Positions 25,579-32,460 of a stretch of 32,460 nt of DNA are shown here, piece by piece. The notes under the pieces were generated by a model. That model saw only the letters and a program-made list of their open reading frames with translations. It was not told the origin of the DNA and ran no database searches. Position numbers and translations under genes: made by a program. Source of the stretch: Clostridia bacterium (GTDB taxonomy: Bacteria; Bacillota; Clostridia; Christensenellales; Aristaeellaceae); NCBI GenBank assembly GCA_017523615.1, contig JAFWWK010000267.1, positions 1-32,460 on the forward strand. Direction: 5' to 3'. Numbering within the stretch: position 1 is the first letter of the stretch; each line of letters starts with the position of its first letter.

Positions 25579-26736
25579 ATGCAGGAATCCCAGAGAAGCG
25601 GCGACAGGGAAACAGCCCAGCTGCTTCAAAAGATCGGCCAGGCGTTCCGGATCCCGGGTCCCTTCTTCAGTTACGAAGAGATCAAAATGGGAAACGTGAA
25701 CCGCACGTATAAGGTGAACTATGTCGTGGAAGACGGGGAGGGTACGGCCCACCTGAAAAGCTACCTGGTGCAGCGGATCAACACCTATGCCTTCCGGACT
25801 CCGGAACAGCTGATGGCCAACATCGAAAAAGTGACCGGGACCCTCAGACAGAAAGCTCCGGGGGATGTCTATCTGCACTTTCATCATACCGCCGACAGGA
25901 AAAACTATATTGCCGACGAGACCGGCTTCTGGAGGCTGTGCAATTTCATCCCTTCCGTTACATTTAATACCTGTTCGGATCCCCAGGTAGTGAGGAACGC
26001 GGGGAAAGCGTTCGGTCATTTTCAGACCATGCTGTCGGATTTTGACGCGTCCAGCCTTTACTGCACCATCCCGGATTTCCACGATACCAGGGTGCGTTAT
26101 GATACCCTGGCCGGTGACATCCAGGCCGATCCCCTCGGAAGGGCAAAGGACGCGGAAAAAGAAATCGCCTACCTGATGAGCGTCAGGGACCTTGCCTGCC
26201 GGCTGACGGACCTTTACCGGCAGGGGAAACTGCCCCTTCGGGTCACACACAATGACACCAAGATCAACAATGTCCTGTTCGAGGAGGGGACCTGCCGGCC
26301 GCTGACGGTCATCGACCTTGATACGGTGATGCCTGGTCTTGCGGGCCATGACTTCGGCGACGCCATCCGTTTTGCGGCAAATACCGTGGAGGAGGACTGC
26401 CCGGAAGAGGACAGGGTCTCACTGGACCTGAACGTATTCTGGGCGTTCACTGAGGGCTTTCTCAGCGAAACAGCCTGTTCACTGACCAGGAACGAGGTGG
26501 ATTCCCTGGCTGTCAGCGGCTATTGTCTTGCCTGCGAACTGGCCACGCGCTTCCTGGATGATTATATTCTCGGGGACAAGTATTTCAAGACGTCCTTTCC
26601 GGAGCACAACCTGGTCAGGGCCAGGTGCCAGATCGCGCTGGCAAAGGACATGCTCAAAAAGATGGACGCCATGGACGCTTTGGTCCAGCGATACGCCTGC
26701 AAATACGCCGTTCGGGAGAATACGGACAAAAACTAA
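25579..26736 (+). CDS. nahK: N-acetylhexosamine 1-kinase (NahK-like)
   Basis: 385 residues; ATG with GGAGG seven bases upstream. NahK phosphorylates N-acetylgalactosamine or N-acetylglucosamine at C1, known from the bifidobacterial lacto-N-biose/galacto-N-biose pathway. The sequence follows the Bifidobacterium longum enzyme as I recall it: GNVNRTYKV, LVQRINTYAFRTPEQLMANI, WRLCNFIPSV, AGKAFGHFQ, DFHDTRVRYD, LRVTHNDTKINNVLF with the catalytic Asp226, VIDLDTVMPG metal ligand, DFGDAIRFAANTVEED, RFLDDYILGDKYF and PEHNLVRARCQI. It is in an aminoglycoside-phosphotransferase-like fold. No lacto-N-biose phosphorylase or galT/galE neighbours are seen, so the sugar may come from mucin, chitin or cell-wall recycling. 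Other hexose acceptors cannot be excluded. Confidence 0.85.
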   Translation: MQESQRSGDRETAQLLQKIGQAFRIPGPFFSYEEIKMGNVNRTYKVNYVVEDGEGTAHLKSYLVQRINTYAFRTPEQLMANIEKVTGTLRQKAPGDVYLHFHHTADRKNYIADETGFWRLCNFIPSVTFNTCSDPQVVRNAGKAFGHFQTMLSDFDASSLYCTIPDFHDTRVRYDTLAGDIQADPLGRAKDAEKEIAYLMSVRDLACRLTDLYRQGKLPLRVTHNDTKINNVLFEEGTCRPLTVIDLDTVMPGLAGHDFGDAIRFAANTVEEDCPEEDRVSLDLNVFWAFTEGFLSETACSLTRNEVDSLAVSGYCLACELATRFLDDYILGDKYFKTSFPEHNLVRARCQIALAKDMLKKMDAMDALVQRYACKYAVRENTDKN

Positions 26737-26831
26737 AAAGCACAGGGTCATTTTTCTTTTGACATCCTCGAAGGCATGAACGGCAAAATACATTTGCAAT
26801 AAAATTGTAACATTTTCCCCTTAAAAAACAG

Positions 26832-26860
26832 TGGACAATCTCCTGCTTTTGTGGTAAAGT
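26832..26860 (+). promoter_or_regulatory. Promoter of the small secreted protein gene
   Basis: TGGACA (26832-26837), 17-base spacer, TAAAGT (26855-26860), in the 334-base gap after nahK. The upstream flank 26770-26830 is markedly A/T rich, like an UP element. No clear nahK terminator was found. Confidence 0.6.
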
Positions 26861-26866
26861 TACTTT

Positions 26867-27070
26867 GATGTTTTGCGGAGCGGCCAAAGCCGTTTACGCG
26901 GAACTCATACAGGAGATATTCTTCCCGCATCCAGCGGGCGAATATAATCCGGGCACTGACGGCACTGAACAGCCCATTGATGAAAGCGTGATCATTTCAT
27001 GGAATGGCTCCTCAGAAGCCTGTCAGAATAAAGACAGTCCCAGTATGTGGACGAAAAGGAGTGTTTAGCC
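26867..27070 (+). promoter_or_regulatory. Long structured leader of the small secreted protein gene
   Basis: About 200 untranslated bases between the promoter and ATG 27071. Possible hairpins: CGGC-CAAA-GCCG near 26880; CCCGC-ATCCA-GCGGG near 26925; CTGTC/GACAG near 27020. No riboswitch consensus was recognised. Confidence 0.4.
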
Positions 27071-27592
27071 ATGAAAAAGTTTGCTTCCCTGCTCATCGCT
27101 CTGGCTCTGGTGCTCACTTCCGTGAGTGCTCTGGGTGCGGCCGTTCCCAGCAAGACCGGTTCTTCCATCGCCAAGGTGGTTTCTCTTACCGACGGTGTCT
27201 GGATCAAGGTTGTGGAGCCCGACTTCAAAGCTCAGGCTGAAGTGGTCCGTATGCGCAATGCTTTCATCAGCGGGACCCCGGTGAGCGGGCTGTTCAACAC
27301 CCAGGTTGCTTCTGAAATCGCCGGCGCCAAGGACGTGCTGGATGTGATCGCTGTCAAGTGCGGCGGCAATACCACGGAAGAGACCGTTTCCTTCCGCGTT
27401 TGGGGTTCTACTCCTTACAGCAAGGCCGTCTGCGTGATGGGCATTTATGACTCCGCCCTGAACCTGTATTACTATGTGACTCTGCCCACCGAGTGCCAGG
27501 CTGACGGCAGCGCGATCATCACCATGACTCAGGCTCAGTTCGAAGCTGTGAAGGCTGCGAAGTCCACCGTTCTGGCTTTCGTTCAGATGTAA
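27071..27592 (+). CDS. Small secreted protein of unknown function
   Basis: 173 residues from ATG 27071, set by AAAGGAG nine bases upstream; an in-frame ATG at 27047 has no ribosome site. The signal peptide MKKFASLLIALALVLTS ends at about ALGA/AVP, a signal peptidase I site, so the mature protein of about 150 residues is exported and not lipid-anchored. The mature part has no domain I can name; it holds a segment AFISGTPVSGLFNTQVASEI and a beta-rich second half (VSFRVWGSTPYSKAVCVMGI, LNLYYYVTLPTE, SAIITMTQAQFE) that looks like a compact beta-sandwich. Similar secreted proteins seem common in Clostridia, but this is recollection. Strong ribosome site, long leader, biased codons and a strong terminator suggest high expression as a single-gene unit. 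Confidence 0.85.
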   Translation: MKKFASLLIALALVLTSVSALGAAVPSKTGSSIAKVVSLTDGVWIKVVEPDFKAQAEVVRMRNAFISGTPVSGLFNTQVASEIAGAKDVLDVIAVKCGGNTTEETVSFRVWGSTPYSKAVCVMGIYDSALNLYYYVTLPTECQADGSAIITMTQAQFEAVKAAKSTVLAFVQM

Positions 27593-27614
27593 TCCGAACA
27601 GTATAAAAAATGAA

Positions 27615-27640
27615 GAAGCGGGGAAGCCCGCTTCTTTTTT
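27615..27640 (+). terminator. Rho-independent terminator of the small secreted protein gene
   Basis: Perfect 8-bp stem GAAGCGGG/CCCGCTTC (27615-27622 with 27627-27634), loop GAAG, then TTTTTT; 23 bases after the stop. Confidence 0.92.
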
Positions 27641-27798
27641 ATTTGTATAGCAATGCAGGATCCCCCAAAGCACCCCCGGCATCTTTTTCCGGTATCATCT
27701 GGGAAGAGACCGGGTTTTTTGACGCTGAAGAAAAGGTTGACCGGTCAGTACGGCGGCAAACCGAGTGCGAGGTTGTCCGACGGGATAGGATGTTGTAG

Positions 27799-27804
27799 TA
27801 TAAT
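27799..27804 (+). promoter_or_regulatory. Possible -10 box for the gene at 27856
   Basis: TATAAT lies 52 bases before the ATG. The best -35 candidate, TTGTCC (27773-27778), is 20 bases away, which is too far; no better match was found. The rest of 27641-27855 shows no gene. Confidence 0.35.
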
Positions 27805-27855
27805 GAAGAGGCGAGGAACAAGGGGACATTCTGCGCAGAAAGGGAGAGTTAAAAG

Positions 27856-30303
27856 ATGAAAACGGAAGCGCCCGAATATTACTATCCTCTGGACCGGCAG
27901 GGCTTCGTGCCCTGCTGGCTGATATCGGGGCCGAGGGTGAGCGAATTTTCCTCTCCCGAACGGGACAACAACCAATTGCGGTACGAAGCGCGCCTCAGGG
28001 AACATATTGCAAGGCATATCCCCGTGGATGCCGCGGTATGCGTGCGTGCCGGGGAGAACAGCCGCCTTGGGATGCCCTGGCGCTTTTATGGCGGATGGGG
28101 ATGCTGTTTTGCGGATCTGTCCGATTTTTATTCCCTGATGCGCCGGATAGAATTCGACGTTGCCGTGAACGTATGGTCACCAAGCGATGCGGTGCTCGAT
28201 GCTATACTGTGGGGGTATGCGGCAGCGGATCTGTATGTCAACGGTAAACCGGAGACAAGCATCGACGCCCCGCGGTATAAGCCCATCCGGCGCGTTCCCT
28301 TTGAGCTTCGCCTGCGCAGGGGCCTTAATCTGATCTATATCGCCTGTGAAAACCTGGGTGTCAGAGATACCAGGTCCGCGGTGGGGCTGCAGATCACGGG
28401 CGGGGAGGACCTGAGGGTGACGCTCCCGGACACGGACAGCGCCGAAACGGTTTTTTCGGCGCTGCGTTTCACGGAGGAAAGCCGCATCGATGGGGACCGG
28501 ATCGTTTTTCCCTATCCCGCGCCAAAGGATACCGAGGTCGTCTGCTGGCACAGCGAGGTGGATTTTGCGCGTACGAGAGATGCGAAATACAGGGTCTCTT
28601 CGGACGGGCTTTTTTCGGTGCGTCTGAAGGATGGGGAGCCCCTGACCCGCCTCAGGGTCGGGACGCCGTTTGGGGATATTTCCCGTGAATTTGAGCGTAC
28701 GGAGGTCATCCTCCCGAGACGCAGCGACCCGGTCCCGGGATATGAAGAAAACCGGCTGATGATCCTGAAAAGGATCGCGTCGGTGGAGAGCCTCAGCAGG
28801 GGCGAGAAATTCGGCTTTCCCATTTCCAACATGCTGGCTCGGGCTTATCTGCACGATCACAGCCGGGATGACGCGCGACTGATGGGGGAAATGCTGGAAC
28901 TGATCGAATCACGTGTGGACTGCTCGGATTTTCTGGTGGCGGGTCTGATCCGCTATATGAAGAACGTGCCCTTGGGAAGTGAAATGTCGGAGCGCATCCG
29001 CCGGGTGCTGACCGGCTATCGCTATTGGATGACCATGGACGGTTTTGACGGCATGTGCTTCTGGAGCGAGAACCATTGCCTGATGTTCTACACCAACGCG
29101 ATGCTGGCAGGTGAAATGTATCCCGATGATTTCTTCCCCCTGGCCGGTATGACGGGAAAAGAACTGCATGATTTCGGGCGGGAAAAAGTGCTGGAATGGC
29201 TTGAGGACGTGGAGGAATACGGGTATGAAGAGTTCCTTTCCACAGTCTATATGTGCGTCACCTTCGCGGCGCTGATCAACGTGGTGGATTATGCGCCTCA
29301 GGATATTTCCCGCCGGGCCGTGAAACTCACGGACCTGCTGCTCATCTCCCTGGCTCGGCATACCTTCCGAGGGGGTATCATCGCCCCGATGGGCCGGGTC
29401 TACCGGGATGTATTGTATCCCTTCCGGCAGGGGGCGATGGCGCTGATGAACCTGGCGGATCCCTCCCAGCCCTACGACTTCGGCGAAGGATGGCTCGGAT
29501 TCTTCGCGACCAGCAGCTATACGCTGCCGGACAGCCTGAAGGAGATCATGGCGGCAAAGTGCAGCATGTCGTATTCGACGGGGAACGCCCTGATCTTTCT
29601 GGAAAAACGGGAGGACTTCCTTCTGACCAGCGTGGCCTCCCCCCGGACGGACGGGAAGGAGCGGTGGCCCAATATCATCCGGGACCCGGACGCGGATCCC
29701 GTATCCCATATGTTCACCAAATCCTACAACGAATGCTTCCACGGCACCACCTTTTTCAGGCCAGGGGTATACGGTTATCAGCAGCATATGTGGTACGCGG
29801 CTTTGTCCGGGGAGGCAGTCCTTTTCGCGAACCATCCGGGGTCGGCATCCGAGGGCGGCGACATGAGGCCGGGCTACTGGCACGGCAACGGCGTGATGCC
29901 CATGCTGCGCCAGGGAAAAGACCTGCTTTTGATGATATACCGCATTCCCGAAGAGCATCCCCTGCATTTTATCCATGTCTACGCGCCTGTGTGCCGGTTT
30001 GACCGGGCCATGGCGGAGGATCACTGGCTGTTCCTTCAGAAGGACCGGGGCTATATCGCCTTCTGGTCGTCCGTTCCCATGGAGGACGCGGCCGGACTGA
30101 ACAGCGGCTGCGAAAAACGGATGTACGGGGACGATATCGCCTGCGTATGTCTGTGCGGGGGCAGGGAATACGCGTCTATGGAGGAATTTATCCAGCGGGC
30201 AAAAGCCCTTTTTCCAAGGTATGATTCTGCCGCATCCTGTCTTTGGGCGGGGAATGACCGCATGGAATACATGCCGGGGGAAGATACGACTCAGTATCTT
30301 TGA
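27856..30303 (+). CDS. Uncharacterised 815-residue protein, probable alpha/alpha-barrel carbohydrate-active enzyme
   Basis: ATG with GGGAGA eight bases upstream. No signal peptide or membrane segment, so cytoplasmic. I do not recognise a named family. Residues about 85-180 look like a beta jelly-roll accessory domain (LYVNGKPE, then FELRLRRGLNLIYIACENLG), as in GH2-type sugar-binding modules. Residues about 290-560 are helical and resemble an alpha/alpha toroid: WSENHCLMFYTNAMLAGEMY (Trp403-His407), VLEWLEDVEEYGYEEFLSTV, and FRGGIIAPMGRVYRD (Gly513-Arg517). The C-terminal part (about 600-815) is beta-rich with RPGYWHGNG, recalling lyases and hydrolases with a toroid plus beta-sandwich. I infer a glycoside hydrolase or polysaccharide lyase acting on imported oligosaccharide; substrate and catalytic residues are unknown, the conserved-looking Glu405, His407 and Arg514/Tyr516 being candidates. 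Confidence 0.8.
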   Translation: MKTEAPEYYYPLDRQGFVPCWLISGPRVSEFSSPERDNNQLRYEARLREHIARHIPVDAAVCVRAGENSRLGMPWRFYGGWGCCFADLSDFYSLMRRIEFDVAVNVWSPSDAVLDAILWGYAAADLYVNGKPETSIDAPRYKPIRRVPFELRLRRGLNLIYIACENLGVRDTRSAVGLQITGGEDLRVTLPDTDSAETVFSALRFTEESRIDGDRIVFPYPAPKDTEVVCWHSEVDFARTRDAKYRVSSDGLFSVRLKDGEPLTRLRVGTPFGDISREFERTEVILPRRSDPVPGYEENRLMILKRIASVESLSRGEKFGFPISNMLARAYLHDHSRDDARLMGEMLELIESRVDCSDFLVAGLIRYMKNVPLGSEMSERIRRVLTGYRYWMTMDGFDGMCFWSENHCLMFYTNAMLAGEMYPDDFFPLAGMTGKELHDFGREKVLEWLEDVEEYGYEEFLSTVYMCVTFAALINVVDYAPQDISRRAVKLTDLLLISLARHTFRGGIIAPMGRVYRDVLYPFRQGAMALMNLADPSQPYDFGEGWLGFFATSSYTLPDSLKEIMAAKCSMSYSTGNALIFLEKREDFLLTSVASPRTDGKERWPNIIRDPDADPVSHMFTKSYNECFHGTTFFRPGVYGYQQHMWYAALSGEAVLFANHPGSASEGGDMRPGYWHGNGVMPMLRQGKDLLLMIYRIPEEHPLHFIHVYAPVCRFDRAMAEDHWLFLQKDRGYIAFWSSVPMEDAAGLNSGCEKRMYGDDIACVCLCGGREYASMEEFIQRAKALFPRYDSAASCLWAGNDRMEYMPGEDTTQYL

Positions 30304-30432
30304 TGCTTCGGGGCTCCTGTCTCCCACGGAACCGCACGGAACGACGGTCGATCTTGTTTTCATGACCGTACCTTCGCATTGACTGGACAATAATACCAAA
30401 CAAGAGGCGCCTGCATTTATTTTTGTTATATC

Positions 30433-30461
30433 TTGTTTTTTTGCCGACAAGGAGATATAAT
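30433..30461 (+). promoter_or_regulatory. Promoter of the solute-binding protein gene
   Basis: TTGTTT (30433-30438), 17-base spacer, perfect TATAAT (30456-30461), with T-rich flanks. It lies in the 303-base gap 30304-30606. An ACGGTC/GACCGT inverted repeat near 30343-30368 has no T-run. Confidence 0.6.
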
Positions 30462-30467
30462 CATGAA

Positions 30468-30606
30468 ATAGGTTGACTGAAAGCACCTCAATTCAAGTAC
30501 GGTCCGCATGCTACCCATTAAAATGGATCCGGGAAGGCAATGGCGAAAGCCGTTTGTCATAAACCGTGGCAACACGGTAAATCTTTATTTTAAGGAGGAC
30601 CCTTAC
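30468..30606 (+). promoter_or_regulatory. Structured leader of the solute-binding protein gene
   Basis: About 140 untranslated bases. Contains CCAT-TAAA-ATGG (near 30515), GGC-GAAA-GCC (30542-30551) and ACCGTG-GCAA-CACGGT (30563-30578); the last two have GNRA tetraloops. AAGGAGG (30592-30598) is the ribosome site, eight bases before the ATG. c-di-GMP, cobalamin and guanidine riboswitch consensus sequences were compared from memory and do not fit. Confidence 0.45.
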
Positions 30607-32460
30607 ATGAAGAAGCTGCTCGCAATGCTTCTGACGCTGTGCATGCTCTCCGGCGTCACCGCGGTTTTTGCGGAAGAAACCGCAAAAACTGATGTGCCTC
30701 TGGTTGTTGCCACCAGCGCCCTCAGCCAGAAGTTCAGCCCGTTCTTTGCGGATACCGCATACGACCAGAACGTGGCCGGACTGACCCAGATCAGCATGAT
30801 GACCACCGACCGTGTGGGCGGGATCATCTACAACGGCATCGAAGGTGAGACCATTTCCTATAATGGGACGGATTACACCTACTACGGTACCGGCGATCTG
30901 AAGGTCGAATATGACGAAGCTTCCGATATCACGACGTATTCCTACAAGATGCGCGAGGATCTCAAGTTCTCCGACGGCAAGCCTGTCACGATCGACGACG
31001 TCATCTTTACCTATTATGTGTATCTGGATCCCGCTTACAACGGCTCCACCACCCTGTCCAGTTATGACATCCTGGGCCTACAGGCGTATCGCACGCAGAT
31101 CCCGGAGGCCAACCTGGAAGCGGTCACCGGCATTGTCAAAGCCATCAAGGCGGCCGGCTTCAACTATACCGTCCAGGAAGGCGACCCCTTCACTCAGGAA
31201 GAGTATGACAGCTATTACAATGCTGCCAAGGCCCTCTGGCTGGAAGACAACCAGGGTATCGTGGACTATGTATATGACAAGTATGCGGCGGCTTATGCGT
31301 CTGATACCATCGGCTTCACCCCTGAGCAGGTCGGTGAGGACGAAGGCCTGAAGGTTGCGCTGGGCATGGCCCTTTGGGGATTCGGCGGAGTTAAAGACGG
31401 CGTTTTCACTACCTCCGACGGTAAGTCCTTCAACCTGACTGAGGGCGAACGTCCCACCATCGATAATTATTTCGATGCTACCTTCGCTGCCTACAACGGC
31501 GACATCACTGCCTATCTGGGCACCGAATCCGCTGTCGGTGCTACTACCGATGCCATCGACTCTGCTCTGATGGGCCAGGTCGCTGCGGACCAGGGCATCG
31601 ACATGTCTGCCGGCGTGCCCAACATCTCTGGCATCAAGCGCGTGGACGATTACACCGTCACCGTGCAGGTGAAGGGCTTCTCCGCTCCCGCCGTTTACTC
31701 CATTCTCGGCCTGAGCATCACCCCGCTGCACTATTACGGCGATCCCGCGCAGTATGATTATGAGAACAACAAGTTTGGCCATCCCTTTGGCGATCTGAGC
31801 ATTGCTCAGTCCAAGATCGCCGAGCCCATGGGCGCCGGCCCCTACAAGTTCGTGAAGTATGAGAACCGCGTGGTCTATTACGAAGCGAACGAGTATTACT
31901 ATCTGGGCGCTCCTGCCATCAAGAGCTTCCAGTACAAGGAAACCAATGCCGCAGAAGTTGCTTCCGCCGTTCAGACCGGCACTGCGGACGGCGGCGAAAT
32001 GACCGGCAGCAAGACCAATTTCGAAATGCTCCGTTCCTTCAACGACAACGGAGAAGTGACCGGCAACGTCGTGACCACCTACTCTGTGGCGAACCTGGGG
32101 TACGGTTACATCGGCATGAACGCCGACACGATGAACGTGGGCGGCGAACCCGGTTCCGAAGCCTCCAAGAACCTGCGCAAAGCCTTTGCGACCGTCCTGG
32201 CCGTGTACCGTGACACTGCTTTTGACAGCTATTACGGTGATGCCGCCGCGGTCATCAATTACCCGATCTCCTCCACTTCCTGGGCTGCTCCGCAGGCTAC
32301 CGATGAAGGCTACCGCGTCGCGTACTCCGTGGATGTGGACGGCAATCCCATCTACACCGCCGATATGACCGCCGAGCAGAAGTATGAGGCTGCCAAGAAT
32401 GCCGCGATCGGATTCCTGAAGGCTGCCGGCTACACCTTTGACGAGGCGCAGGGCATTTTC
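30607..32460 (+). CDS. ABC transporter solute-binding protein, family 5 (partial, 3' end outside window)
   Basis: 618 codons are open to the right edge with no stop. Family 5 proteins capture peptides, oligosaccharides or nickel for an ABC importer. Signal peptide MKKLLAMLLTLCMLSG ends at about AVFA/EET; the only cysteine there (Cys12, in LLTLC) is not in a lipobox, which is unusual because Gram-positive binding proteins are normally lipoproteins. Family features: the opening VVATSALSQKFSPFFADTAY, TDRVGGIIYNG, and the signature region YSYKMREDLKFSDGKPVTID followed by DVIFTYYVYLDP. MGAGPYKFVKYE marks the return of domain I. A long insertion (about residues 165-340) lies between these. Codons are strongly biased, suggesting high expression. 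Permease genes would be expected to the right. Confidence 0.9.
   Translation, partial: MKKLLAMLLTLCMLSGVTAVFAEETAKTDVPLVVATSALSQKFSPFFADTAYDQNVAGLTQISMMTTDRVGGIIYNGIEGETISYNGTDYTYYGTGDLKVEYDEASDITTYSYKMREDLKFSDGKPVTIDDVIFTYYVYLDPAYNGSTTLSSYDILGLQAYRTQIPEANLEAVTGIVKAIKAAGFNYTVQEGDPFTQEEYDSYYNAAKALWLEDNQGIVDYVYDKYAAAYASDTIGFTPEQVGEDEGLKVALGMALWGFGGVKDGVFTTSDGKSFNLTEGERPTIDNYFDATFAAYNGDITAYLGTESAVGATTDAIDSALMGQVAADQGIDMSAGVPNISGIKRVDDYTVTVQVKGFSAPAVYSILGLSITPLHYYGDPAQYDYENNKFGHPFGDLSIAQSKIAEPMGAGPYKFVKYENRVVYYEANEYYYLGAPAIKSFQYKETNAAEVASAVQTGTADGGEMTGSKTNFEMLRSFNDNGEVTGNVVTTYSVANLGYGYIGMNADTMNVGGEPGSEASKNLRKAFATVLAVYRDTAFDSYYGDAAAVINYPISSTSWAAPQATDEGYRVAYSVDVDGNPIYTADMTAEQKYEAAKNAAIGFLKAAGYTFDEAQGIF

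Noticed and set aside
28909..30486. 525-codon minus-strand open frame opposite the 815-residue protein gene
   Set aside because: The plus-strand protein has a proper ribosome site and plausible domain order; the antisense frame is low-complexity His/Gly/Arg rich.
30468..30606. c-di-GMP, cobalamin or guanidine riboswitch in the leader
   Set aside because: The conserved cores of these classes could not be aligned; only short GNRA hairpins are shared in kind.
31078..31782. 234-codon minus-strand open frame inside the solute-binding protein gene
   Set aside because: The plus-strand frame is open throughout, starts with a signal peptide and has family 5 signatures.
1..32460. tRNA, rRNA, CRISPR arrays or insertion sequences
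   Set aside because: No cloverleaf, rRNA core sequence, regularly spaced repeats or transposase gene was seen on reading both strands; this was done by eye and a covariance-model scan could still find a small RNA.

Overview
The window reads as chromosomal DNA of a moderately GC-rich member of the Bacillota, most likely an uncultured-type Clostridia from a gut or rumen setting. The grounds are a DarA c-di-AMP receptor, HolB and RicT in a row, a DegV protein, strong AGGAGG ribosome binding sites, consensus sigma-A promoters with 17-bp spacers, and secreted proteins with short Gram-positive-style signal peptides. No mobile element, CRISPR array, rRNA or tRNA gene was seen. The lineage is an inference from gene content, not a search result.

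Left part (1-8800): an RtcB RNA ligase faces two minus-strand genes, a small protein with an IscB-PLMP/RRXRR-like N-terminus and a STAS-domain/small-molecule-kinase fusion. A divergent promoter pair then opens a plus-strand operon trmN6 - metallophosphoesterase - topoisomerase III, closed by a terminator. A single MATE exporter gene with its own promoter and terminator follows.

Middle (8800-19900): a secreted type I pullulanase (CBM41-CBM48-GH13) and a DegV fatty-acid-binding protein are on the plus strand. A perfect 18-bp bidirectional terminator separates them from a long minus-strand block transcribed right to left: deoB - pnp (nucleoside salvage), then darA - holB - ricT and a cytoplasmic GH2 beta-mannosidase attached at the end.

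Right part (19900-32460): on the plus strand, a THUMP-type rRNA methyltransferase, a membrane-anchored CapD/WbpM-type sugar-nucleotide dehydratase, ThrH, a glycogen synthase carrying an extra C-terminal SCP2-like domain, and an N-acetylhexosamine 1-kinase follow closely. Then come a small secreted protein behind a roughly 200-nt leader, a large uncharacterised protein that looks like a carbohydrate-active alpha/alpha-barrel enzyme, and a solute-binding protein of an ABC transporter that runs off the right edge, also behind a structured leader.

The common thread is carbohydrate use. Secreted pullulanase debranches alpha-glucan outside the cell, the solute-binding protein captures small solutes (probably peptides or oligosaccharides), beta-mannosidase and NahK process imported sugars, GlgA stores glucose, and PNP/DeoB feed nucleoside ribose into the pentose phosphate pathway. 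The most unusual items are the GlgA-SCP2 fusion, the STAS-kinase fusion, the orphan PLMP/RRXRR-like protein, the uncharacterised 815-residue protein, and two structured leaders in front of probably highly expressed exported proteins.
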